A stretch of DNA of 64,000 nucleotides from Lineus longissimus (taxonomy: Eukaryota; Nemertea; Pilidiophora; Heteronemertea; Lineidae), in assembly GCF_910592395.1 (NCBI RefSeq), contig NC_088316.1, positions 16,988,001-17,052,000 on the forward strand. The letters run 5' to 3'. Each line of letters begins with the position of its first letter. Within the stretch, counting starts at the first letter, position 1. Position numbers and translations under genes: made by a program. Below are positions 39,095-49,713 of the stretch, piece after piece. The notes under the pieces were generated by a model that worked only from the letters and a program-made list of their open reading frames with translations, did no database searches and was not told where the DNA came from.

Positions 39095-39369
39095 AGTACA
39101 TTCAACTATCATATCGGCAATCATTTGTTCCTCCCTACACTGCACACGACAGGGAAAGATGTCCTCTGCAAACCCAATACAATCATGTATTAAACCTCTA
39201 CTGAACCTGTAGAGACTTTTTATTAGAATCCCATGTAGAGAGGTTTAACCGATATTTTTCGGTAAAACAACAATATCGTTCACATAATTAGCGGAAGACA
39301 CTTTTGATACAGAACTACGAGTATAAAAATCAATGACTTTATTACCGGCGAGAATTATATGCTTGCCAA

Positions 39370-39375
39370 TTTATT
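39370..39375 (-). terminator. Poly-A signal of paralogue A
   Basis: AATAAA on the minus strand about 100 bp after the stop codon; another lies at 39338-39343. This gene ends within about 300 bp of the end of the GABA receptor gene on the opposite strand. Confidence 0.5.
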
Positions 39376-39473
39376 TGGAGCTTTTGAACATCAATCTAAA
39401 AATAGTTGCCCATCACCGTCGAATGATCAGGTAATAACTACAATAAATAAATACGAAATGCGAGGTTTCATGG

Positions 39474-42409
39474 TCAATGTAAATTTCTAAAACTGCTTTC
39501 ATCCCCCGAAACTGAGTAATCGGGAGGGGGAACTGCACCCGGGTGGTCTGAAAAATCTGAATAGTAATCGTCCCCACACAATGAATAGTCCGGCGGAGGA
39601 ATTACAGGGGCTGCTGTTGGGTGAGCCACGGCGCCATTTTGTGATATAATGGTATTTTGAAACATGTCAGAGACGACGTTTATGGTTGGTTCTGAGCTGT
39701 AGGTCGGTGGGGGTGAGTTGCTGCAGTAGGATGGAGGTTTCTCTAAATATGGGGGCGGTTTTAAGATGAATCCCGGATCTAATATGCGCCCATCTGTGAC
39801 TGTTGTTAGGTTCCTCTGCCTGCTTTGAATAACTCGTGCCTGCAATCATAAGAGATTTCATAAGCATTTTTTCATCTTAATACGTGCAGGGGTACAGCTA
39901 GCGGGGGCGGGGCGGCACATTTGATACATGTAGTTTCCAGTTTGCATAACGTAGGCCAATGCCGCTGTGTTGACTGATACACAAATATATACTATAAGTG
40001 CCAAGTTTCATGACTTACCCTCCGTCTCCGGCTCGTGTTCTCACTGTTGACTCGAACTTCTTTGTAGTGGAACATCGCTATGAGTAGAGCAACAATCTGA
40101 TCGAAGAGAAGAAAAATGATTACCCAACGAATTCGATTCGTTTTCTCTCAACTACAACTACTTTGGTCGATCATCTTCGGAACCATTCGGTACAATAAAC
40201 TCTGGTCGTTTCGTTCTCGTCTAGAGCTGTGTATAGATGTAATTGGTAAGAGTTGACATACGTGTACCTCCATATATTATAACTGAGGACACGCGATGCC
40301 TAATTTCAAGAAGGCCAACCGGTAGCTTATACTTTAAAACTAGTCTTACATTTATACAACTCGTCGAACAACGAATGATATCTTGTGTATAAGTCACTAC
40401 CGCCAAGTTGTGTACTTACATTTACAACCAGTCGAACAACGAATGATATCATGAAAGCCACCTCCCAGTTTCGTAGCACCTCGTTTGTCCTCTGCCGCTT
40501 GTGGATCATAATGACCACGGCTTCGAATGCGATCAGCGCGACCAGCACCAACATCAAGGGAATAAATAACCAATTCTTGTCCTGAAATTTAAACCAAAAT
40601 ACATGTTAGATGCGCGCAACCCATACTGAACTTCCAGCGGTATTGCCTCCGTAGCCTTGTCTGGAAGCTGAGCAATGTCAATACATTGAGGGTCAGGATG
40701 GCATCGACCTTGGTGAGGCACATAGCAAGCTAGGGAGTACAATGCCTATGCGTAGCCGCATCAAGCCAACAGAGGCCTACACTATTAGCAAAAGGATGTG
40801 CAGTCTCAACAAAAGACATGCACTCTCACCTTTTTGACCCCCACAAGAAACGCCAATGACGTCACAGCAAGAAAACTGTACATGCCGAACGATACGTAGA
40901 TAACTATCCGAAATTCTGAAAAAGATGATTAAAAGGTAAAAACTAATAGTAATCAAAGCAAGCATCGGAATTTATTTACAAATTTGTTTCCAAAGTATTA
41001 ACTTTAATTCGGTTATAAATACTCGCTAGTTTGTATGAAGGCATTTTCTCAGAGCAATAGGATTTTTTTACTATAAATTTGGTTTTGAAATTCGAAAAAA
41101 TATAAGGAATAAATGCCATTATGGCAACGCAGCAAGACTCTGGACCGGAGATCACGACTTCTAGTTGACAATCATGATGTGTACCTTGTGTAATCTCTGT
41201 CCCCTCGCCTTGTACTCTGAGCAGCCTGTCTAGTAATATAGAAATACATGGCAATATCTCCAACTGAAAAATATGGCAAGGTGACAAACAAAGTGAAAAA
41301 AATATTTGGACTTAGAAATCTTTCAGAGTTGAATCAGAGTTCAAAATGAAACAACTGCCAATGCATTTCCTTTTATACGTCGTGGTCAGTGCATTGGCAG
41401 GTGGCCGTCAAAACGTCACGTCGTGACGTCACGTGAAGAACCTCTATAAACAGTTACATGAATAAATAATATTATCATGCCAATGTTGATAGCACAAACG
41501 AAAGGGTATCGTGTATAAATCAAATGTGTCGCATATAAAAATCAATGCGCGGCTCGTGTCCTAATTAGGCCCCTTTCTCTTTATTGATCAATAAAATTAC
41601 GTGAGCTTTCGTAGGAGTATTTCACGAGTCTTTGATAGTCGGACATTGTTATTCACAATCGGTAAACTAATATGCACGTGATAATATTTTGCTTTCTGAA
41701 TGAGCACATTCTCAACGCCTTATTTTCTTACAGGTTCGGAATCTTCGATAAAATATCATGGTCCAGTGAAGTCTTTATGTGTGTCAATCTGAACCCTTCT
41801 TATATGAAATCGACACTGACAACACCCAAAAGGGCAGGAAATTTTATCAGTGCATTATGTCATGATCATCAGACAACTTGGTGTCGCCCATGACGAGAAT
41901 GCACGTGATATCTACGGGGGCTTTGCGGGCATAATATTCAGAAACGGTCTCGCATGTATAAGATCAGTGAATCTCGAGTAATTTCTTTGGATTGCACACG
42001 CGTTCGAACGTCAACCACGTTGAAATATTCACAAACTCCTTGGTATGTATTCAAAAGTATGATGAAAACCATTGATTCGTTTTTGTGATAAACCATTTTG
42101 TATTTTTGATTGAACATGGCACAGTGTGATATTTCCGGGGTTTCGGTGAATAACAACAATTAACTTTTTGTGACCAAAACATTAAATTTTTCCGTTTTTT
42201 GGTGATACTCTCGTCGATCATAAGTCACTCTTTGGCACTGGACCGATATAGGTGTTGCGTTACAGTATATCATAACAAATGGCATTTATATAAGTACATA
42301 CAAATAAATGGCATGTGATACAATACAGGGACCTAAACCAAACACTTACCATAGCGCTTCCTCCCGCCACATAAGCTGCCGCCTTCGATCTGAATCCGAG
42401 CCCTTTCAT
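39474..42409 (-). CDS. Four-pass membrane protein with five PPxY motifs (tandem paralogue A)
   Basis: Six coding exons read on the minus strand: 42350-42409, 41185-41263, 40830-40915, 40420-40581, 40019-40096 and 39474-39839, 276 residues in all. All junctions are GT-AG and in phase. Four hydrophobic segments are seen: about 11-32, 50-73, 79-101 and 117-138. A basic stretch (RRRRAR, about 152-157) is followed by a long hydrophilic tail with PPPY186, PPSY193, PPTY202, PPDY240 and PPDY263. In known proteins PPxY motifs bind WW domains of Nedd4-type ubiquitin ligases. Four short helices plus a PPxY tail is the architecture of LAPTM4/5 and related arthropod families, which act in endosomes and lysosomes; that assignment is inference from topology, not from a recognised signature. 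A paralogue lies just upstream at 43078-45495. Confidence 0.88.
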
Positions 42410-42894
42410 TTTTCCTTCTTTCCTTTTGTGATTCCGTCCACTGCTCCGCATCACCTGATGAGCGACACGACTTTTGACTGGCGGACTTTTGTACTACTCC
42501 TCCGCCCCAACAATGTTGCTCTCCGGTCGTGATCACACCTGGTTTCGACTGGGAACTGTCACCACTCGGATCGAGTGGGCCAATATCACTCTCTGAATGG
42601 CCCGAGTGAATGTGACGTCACGAATGTCAATACTGGGCCCATACGACGCGCACTGAAGCGCATAAATAAGTAATTGATGCGGAAAAATAGTCGACATGAA
42701 AAACAGACAAGGGCAATGAGGGCATGCAGAATGCCAAGGCCTATGTGTATGTTTCATCAAATTATGGTCGTGTCGGCTGCGTATGGAACGGAGAGCTTCC
42801 ATGAAATGTATACTTGGACTGAATCCTATATCAAGAGAATCGTAGTTTCTGGATGACAAGTAAAAAACAAGCTTTTCGTAACAACTCAATTCAT
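42410..42894. other. Intergenic gap between the tandem paralogues
   Basis: This short gap must hold the promoter and 5' UTR of paralogue A (minus strand). No TATA box or other element stands out, and overlapping open frames here look accidental. Confidence 0.4.
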
Positions 42895-42900
42895 TTTATT
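42895..42900 (-). terminator. Poly-A signal of paralogue B
   Basis: AATAAA on the minus strand about 180 bp beyond the stop codon at 43078. Confidence 0.5.
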
Positions 42901-43077
42901 ATAAGGTACATTCAATGTACAATGACTCTGCGCTCGATACATACTTTAACGAGTATCATACATTGACGCTGAAAATATTTCAATTGCACTCGTAGCACCA
43001 AAACAAAAGAGAACGAAAGTGCTCTTCAGGAGCGCAGTAGTTTGATGAGGGAATTAAAGGTGGCGTTATTGGATGCG

Positions 43078-45495
43078 CTATATCGCCATCTGGTGAGGAA
43101 CCGATATAATCTGAAGCAAGTCCGAGGCGAGGCTGATGTTCTGGTGAGTAGTGTTGTATTCAGGGTTGTATGGCGGTGTCATTTCGTCGTTGCCGTAGAC
43201 TGGTGGCTTTTCTAGATACGGCGGTGGTTTCAAGGTGACCCCTGGTGGACCATTGTTGCGACCATCTGTGACAGTGGTCAGGCGACTCTCCCCATTCCTC
43301 CTGGCAGCCAGTCGAGCCTGCAATAGAATCTCAATTCAGGTGATCGCCAAAATGGTTTGTTTTGCGTCGCCAAATGTTTGAGGCGCCATGAAAATCTGGT
43401 CAGAAATCGCCAAAACGGTTGTTAGATGGCGAACCCTTACATAAGATTTGTTCACGATCACCGTGGACTCGCTTTCTACTTAAAATCGACACGGGTGGAG
43501 AATACATGATACCCCTTACTGTAATGAACTAGGCAACTCTTCAGTGTGCCTGAGTTGTCTCTGAATAACCAATTTGAGCACCTACCATTCGCCGTCTGGT
43601 CATTTCCTGACTGGTGCCTCGTCCTTCCGACATTTCCTTGTAATGGTACATCGCTATTACCAGGGCGACAATCTGCGAAATTTAGAAAAAAGAAACACAA
43701 TTACTAGACAATCTCCAAGCCTTGTCATCGCTTTGAGTAACCAGTCTGGTTACTCTAAGGTCATTGGTAAGAGTTGCCAAGAGGTGTATGACTGGCTCAT
43801 GTCAGTCGCTTTTCCGTGCTTTACCGTCAAGCACAATGTTGTCCACTCACCATATACATTTACTTACATTTATAACAAGTCTAATGATGAATGAAATCAT
43901 GAACGCAAGCTCCCATTTCCGTAGCGCCTCATTTGCCGTCTGTTTATGTATCGTAATGGCCACCGTCTCAAACACGATGAGCGCAACAAGCCACGTCATC
44001 CACGGGACGAATAACAGGCTGTGATCCTGGAATAAACATGGAGGAGGAGGTAGAAACCGCACGCCAAAGCAATGTTACCGAGCTGGGGTTATTGGTTGTC
44101 CTACCAAAACTGCGAGGTTGGAGCTACCCGAGGGTTTTTAGCAACACCTGTGGCTGTAAAAACCGTAGGCTACTGGCCAGGAGAATCATTAATTTTTTTC
44201 GAGTGTAACGAGCTTTTCCTATAATGAGTGACATTTTACAATGGTCTTGTGTGACGAGGACTAGTAAATGGCAGATTTTGCAACAACATGGCAAATCGAT
44301 AATCGCCCATGCTTACCATTTTTATGCCAACAACGAACACCAGTGACATCACGGCAAACAGGGTGTACATGCCAAACGACACGTAAATGATTGTGCGAAA
44401 TTCTGAAAAAGGTGTAGATGTTATTAATCGCTCACAATCTTTCCCATTGAAGATACTATGGCGTGCCCAGTATTCACTGAACCAAGTCGTTATTTTGCCG
44501 AATCCCCGACCCGATGGGCGAAGAGGACGTCACGAATGCTTAGCCAATGGCAAATGATCTGAGTAGGCTCTGAGATCGAACCGTTGGGACAGCGCAATGG
44601 GGACATCACCTACCATCTTTAATATCTATCCCCGCGTCGTAACCTTGAACAAGTCTGTCTAATACCAAGGTTAAACATGGCACAATTTCCATCTGAAAAC
44701 AAGAAAATAACCATTAAAGCCAGGGACGTGTTGGGGATTAGATGTTGATTTTTTTCTATACATAATTCGCTTTCAGTCAGACGTGGCTCCTCCAAACAGG
44801 ATATTTGAAAACTAACTGCAGTGAACGTAATAAAGTCGTAGGCTAACCTAAACCACTGGCCGATAGAGCCCCCCCCCCCCCCCCCCCACAGCCTGTGATA
44901 ATCTTTATTTTATCTTGATTGGTAACGCCAATCATTTTTTGTCGTGCGATCTACAATTCACGCGACCAAACGTCAAATACACGTATCCAGCAGTACTAAT
45001 TAACTGCTGACGTATTGAATAATGGACGTATTCTAAGTGATTACATCACCAACAATATATCAAACAATAACTATGTATGAATAATAACGTTTTCTTTTGT
45101 CCGAAGAGTTCTGGTGTTTGCGAGAGCATGCAGCACAACGAAAGTATGTTGATATTTCTTGGGTCTGTGAAACACACTGGCGTAGCTTAGCATAAGCCTA
45201 AAATAATAATTTTTAAAAATTTCCAACTCTCTTTCCAACTCTTCATGCCCTCCTTCCAACTCCTCATGCCCTCATGGCAAAATGTATTTAATTTACAAAA
45301 TAAAATGCTGACGTTGCCTGTTTCAACAAAACAGCTGGTTGTGACAAGAATTCAAAATCCTGCGACACTTTGATGTGAGCATCAAGTGCAATATAGTATT
45401 ATCACACTTTTAAGCAAAATTGCATGAAGAATACTCACCAATGTGACCACACCAGCCACATAAGCCGCCGCCCTCGAATTAAATCTTGCTTTCAT
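43078..45495 (-). CDS. Four-pass membrane protein with PPxY tail (tandem paralogue B)
   Basis: Six coding exons on the minus strand: 45439-45495, 44614-44692, 44317-44402, 43868-44026, 43586-43672 and 43078-43317, 235 residues in all. Introns fall at the same positions and phases as in paralogue A; exons 2 and 3 have identical lengths (79 and 86 bp). Conserved blocks are RAAAYVAG in exon 1, IYVSFGMY in exon 3, AFMISF then IRLVIN in exon 4, IVALVIAMYHYKE in exon 5, and LTTVTDGR plus KPPPYLEKPPVY in exon 6. The tail is shorter than in A and keeps only two full PPxY motifs (Y190, Y197) plus a TPPYNPEY stretch. It is probably a membrane adaptor recruiting WW-domain ligases, inferred from architecture. 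This is a local gene duplication with the tails diverging fastest. Confidence 0.88.
44869..44887 (+). repeat. Poly-C tract, 19 bp
   Basis: An uninterrupted run of 19 C within intron 1 of paralogue B, which is a G run in the transcript. Confidence 0.95.
45222..45276 (+). repeat. Short tandem repeat, about 21-bp unit
   Basis: TCCAACTC(T/C)TCATGCCCTC occurs twice in tandem with a partial third copy upstream, in intron 1 of paralogue B. Confidence 0.75.
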
Positions 45496-46259
45496 GTTTC
45501 TCCTTCCGCTTGCTCCACTCACTTCCCTGAAATGTTCCTGTGGTCACAGCTGATTGCGAACTGACATAGCTCGGCACGAGCCCCGTGTTTAGCACCACCG
45601 ATCTGTCACCTCGGAAGGAATGACCAGAGCGCAGTGACATCACGAATGTCAACATCTGTAACGGCCATGTTTGAATTTATGCGCACTGAGGCACGTCATT
45701 GGTCGAGTCATCTGGTCACCAGGCTAATCCATGTGTCTAATATGTACTGTAGGATATTGAGAGATATGCCTGCGGCCAATATCTCACTCTCAATAAGTGG
45801 ATAGGGCATCGCTGTACTCTGAATTTTGAGCACCCCTCCATCGCACCCCGTCTGAACTTCAAATGTACCTTATACCAAGTTTGCGGTGACCAGGCACGAT
45901 TAGTGTCTCGACACATTTGAAAACTAAAGCCATTTCCACCACGTCATGGTCAAGGAAAGGACATACCGAGAGTCATTTACAGGTGACTCACGTTATGACC
46001 TAGCGCATTAAAGTAACATTCCTCGTTTCAGTTATTGCAGACTTAGACATTTTACGGTCGAGAATCAATGAGAGAAGCCTATTCACTTAGGGATTGTTTC
46101 GGGTAAAGACTTTCAAACCTGAAATATGATGAAGCAAACTTATGGGAAAACGAATGGAAGACATGAGGATATACAGAAGAAATCCCGGGTGAGCGCTTCC
46201 TGGCACTGATTTGTTGTCATCAAGAAAGGCAAGAGGAACTTCTTTTTACTTCGATACAG
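45496..46259. other. Intergenic region upstream of paralogue B
   Basis: It should contain the promoter of paralogue B and the region downstream of the receptor gene at 46.8 kb. No coding or RNA feature was recognised. Confidence 0.4.
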
Positions 46260-46265
46260 TTTATT
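46260..46265 (-). terminator. Possible poly-A signal of the 7TM receptor gene
   Basis: AATAAA on the minus strand about 510 bp after the stop codon at 46778. It is the nearest good candidate. Confidence 0.4.
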
Positions 46266-46777
46266 CACTTATCAACACAAGTATCCCATGCATATTTTAT
46301 GACCTGTATCACCTAGTCGCGCAACAACTGACGCACCGACGTATTCCGGTGTAAAAGTAAAAAGTGTCCCCCTGGAAAAAGTGTCCGCCCCTATTGTATT
46401 CTGCAATATGGTTCTATAGAGACCCTGACCGTCAATAGCTCAGAGATTGAAGCGCATAATAGAATCCTTTGTTCCCGGACATTTTATCCTAGGACATTTT
46501 AAACTTCTACACCGGCAATATCCCACTGACCGGTCTTATGGTATTGCGGGCATCGTACTTGTTTTCAGAACATGTGGCAGTCATACGGGGCGACGAAGTG
46601 TTACAAAACTGTACAGTCTTACAAGACTGTGAAGTCTGAGTTACAAAACTGTGTAGTCTGTGACGCACGGCCGCCAAGTTCACTGTATTTACATAGTCAG
46701 TCCCACGGCAGTTTTTCGTGACTGTATGACTGACTGGTCGATTGTACTAAACAATGAAAATATCCGTAACATTCTGA

Positions 46778-49713
46778 TCAAACTTCAGAATCTGTAGTAT
46801 TGGCCCGCTTGTAATCGCCCTTTCCATTGGCTGAGCCTGTCGAGGTGAAGGTTGTATCCTTCCGGTTGAGAGAGGTACTCCTGGTCCCGGATGTTGTGAC
46901 TGACACTTCAGTGATCGTTGAGCGCCACATCTTGAAGATGCGCTTATTAAAGGCAAACCCGAGAGCGAGAAAAACGCCACTCAAAGTGTTGAATATGATA
47001 AAACAATACCAGATGGCAGTGGCATTTGTCAGAGCTCCAATGAAACCTAAAATCCATGTAAACCCAATAAGAGTGGAGATTTTTGCGTAAAGAAGAAAAT
47101 CCATCTTGCTCGCACCCTGTTCTGTTGCATTTTTAGTTATTTTTTTTGTCCGGACTATCGAGATTGCCGTGGCTACGAAGAGACCAATATTCACTGTTAC
47201 GATTGTCGCGACGGGGATAAAGAAAGCGTAAAGTAGGCCGTCTCTCTCGGAGATCCAGCAGGATGTCCCGGAGCCGTCCATGATGCCGTAACCGATAGCG
47301 CCACCACCGGTGGTATCCAGCACCACACAGATCAAGGCGATGACTCCGGGGACACCGTAGGCGTACACGCAGAACTTTATCAGTGACTTTCGCGGGCTTG
47401 ACCGACTCATAGAGGTCATCGCAACTGTGAAAGTCCGCACTAGATTTATTGCAATTGCGTTCATCCAAAAGAATGTAGACAGCCAAGCATAATGATGAAT
47501 GACTGAAAATGCATAGCAGACACCAGCGATTGAACTGGGAAGCGTTGATGTCACGAATAGAAGTTGTGCAAAAAGCAAGATGGCGCATAAATTCATCAAC
47601 ATCGTTCCTGGGAGTGTACGCAGTTTTGGGAAAATAGCATAGGTTACGAGAATGTATATGAGGAATAGTATAGACAATGAAAGACCTACGATGGTTAGAA
47701 TTACGCTAACAGAATCCGTATGCGCGTACAAACGGGCTTCCCGATGGCAGACGAAGACAGTGTCGCCAATGACCGTGTACGAGTCTACCGACAGTTCGTC
47801 TCCAGAACCAACGAAGATGAGACCAGTAGAAGTCGTGTTTGCCTCAAAGTCATCCCGGCTAAAATTCAAAATTTTACATCCTTTGAATTTCTCTGAATGG
47901 ACATCGCACACGCTGAAATATAGCTGGTCTTTTTCGTTGATTGTTTCTAAGGGCCGTAATGTCTCCGCCTCCTTGGGGAACACCCACGAGGACAGAAAGT
48001 CCACCAATTCCATGTCCTCGCGGATATCAATGAGGTCACCCTCGGCGCACTTCAGAGGCCGCGTAACATTTAAATTTGTGATATTAAAGGTCATGCCCGA
48101 CCAAACTGACGCACGCGCAGTTTCGTTTATTTTCATTGCCAAATTGCCAATGTGACTGTCTTTATTCTTCCTACAGAAGAAAGACGTCATAACCTCTGTA
48201 CCACTTCCATACGTAACCTCCTCTCCGCCCAACAACTCCTTAGTTTTAACATTCACAGGTTTTAAAGTCGCTTTTAAATCAACGATATCACTTTCCAACA
48301 CCTCCAATGTCCTCGCGACGGCTTTCAACATCAACTTACTCCAGTCGTTTCCAAATCTATCATCATCCGCAAAGATAAGCACAAGCGGCGCAGTAAAAGT
48401 GTACTTCATCTCGACAGTGAAGACGTCATGGCCACCGTGTATTGGGTTTGCAAATGCTTCGTCAAAAGGGTTGCGAATACACTCCCCGCGCCATTCTGTA
48501 TGCGTGACGTCACAACGCCGCGGTGTCTGACACTCCTTCGACAATGTGTCATACACCATTCCCTCCGGACAACCCTTGACACGTCCTTCACCATCATGGT
48601 CAAGATGGAATAAGTCACGAAAGTTTGGGCCTTTCCGCATCGCAACGTCCGAATCGGGCGGCATCATCGCGCCTGGCAAATGAAACAACGCGGTGTGTCC
48701 GATGAAAGGGCACGCAACACTTTCGTCACTGAGCCCGTTACAGAGGAGACAGTAGACGTTCTTGAAGCGCAGAGGGAGATGGCCCTTCTCCTGAAGAGAA
48801 AACACGTCCGCGTTATACAAGTTACACTTCCTCTTAAATTCCTCAAAACCCTGGATGGAGTTCCTTAAAGGTTCTGCACATGTGGAGATGACATTCGATG
48901 AACCGAAATACTGGTGTGAAATTTGCTTATAATCATAACTCGGATCGCACATCCGTAGGAATTGATCACCAGCAGGTGGAAAGAATCTGTTAAATTCTCG
49001 TTTTGCTTTTGCATTCAAAAATGACGCGATTTCGTTCTGGATGTTGATATCCAAGTCGTTGTTGTCACTGCTCCAGAATATGGTTTTTGATAAGGTTTTC
49101 CCGAAACACTGGGCACAGTAGACGTTCTTATACGGGATACTTGCCACAGTGACGGGGGCTGCACGGTAGATCGTCGAGTCATCGTTGTAGTGACACGCAC
49201 GTGCAAAATAATCGTCACTTCCGTCCGGACAGCGGGAAACAAGAACCGTATCTGTCTTTAACGAGCAGCGTAAATAATGTTCCTTGGATCTCAAAACCGC
49301 TGCAAGTTTTGTTGCCAATTTCTTTGATTTTGCACAACCTTCGTAATTGTAACAACAATCATTGAATATTTCACAGAATGAATCGCAATAGCATTGTGCG
49401 AAACCGTCAGTGTGCGGGTTCCCACATCGGCTGGACTCCCCGCAAACCTGCCGAGGACACATTCGTATATTTTCCTTGCTTCCAAAAGGAATGTAAACCT
49501 CGCCTTTGACCGAAAACTCCGATGCGATCGGATCGAAAGGAAGCTGATTGCCGCCATCTTGTACGTTTTCCCTAGCACCCTCTATCGGTATAAGGTCTGG
49601 TATCTTTATGACTGGCAGCGTGATGGGAATGAGAAGAGGGTGTTCAGTGGGTCCCTGGGCGTCCGTTCCGTTGTCTAGTACTTTCCGGAGGCCGGTACAA
49701 CTGGTAAGGAACC
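46778..49713 (-). CDS. Somatomedin-B-domain seven-transmembrane receptor, secretin/methuselah-like (5' incomplete)
   Basis: A cell-surface G-protein-coupled receptor in one 2.9-kb exon. The frame is open from an acceptor (tttaatttcctccag) at 49713 for 83 codons before the first ATG at 49462, then 894 codons to TGA. Numbering from that ATG, residues 2-44 form a Cys-rich somatomedin B module (CYCDSFC then NDCCYNYEGC). A long ectodomain with further cysteines and N-glycosylation sites follows, then seven hydrophobic helices at about 585-845, and a short Ser/Thr-rich tail. Class B hallmarks include LPGTMLMNLCAILLFAQLLF (helix 2), SCWIS in extracellular loop 2, and TWILGF in helix 6. No GPS cleavage motif is obvious, as in methuselah receptors. 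A secreted Cys-rich ectodomain needs a signal peptide, so the real start lies in an upstream exon that I could not find. The ligand is unknown. Confidence 0.88.

Noticed and set aside
47652-48155. 167-codon plus-strand frame
   Set aside because: It lies antisense within the 7TM receptor exon and has no family features; it is a shadow of the real coding strand.
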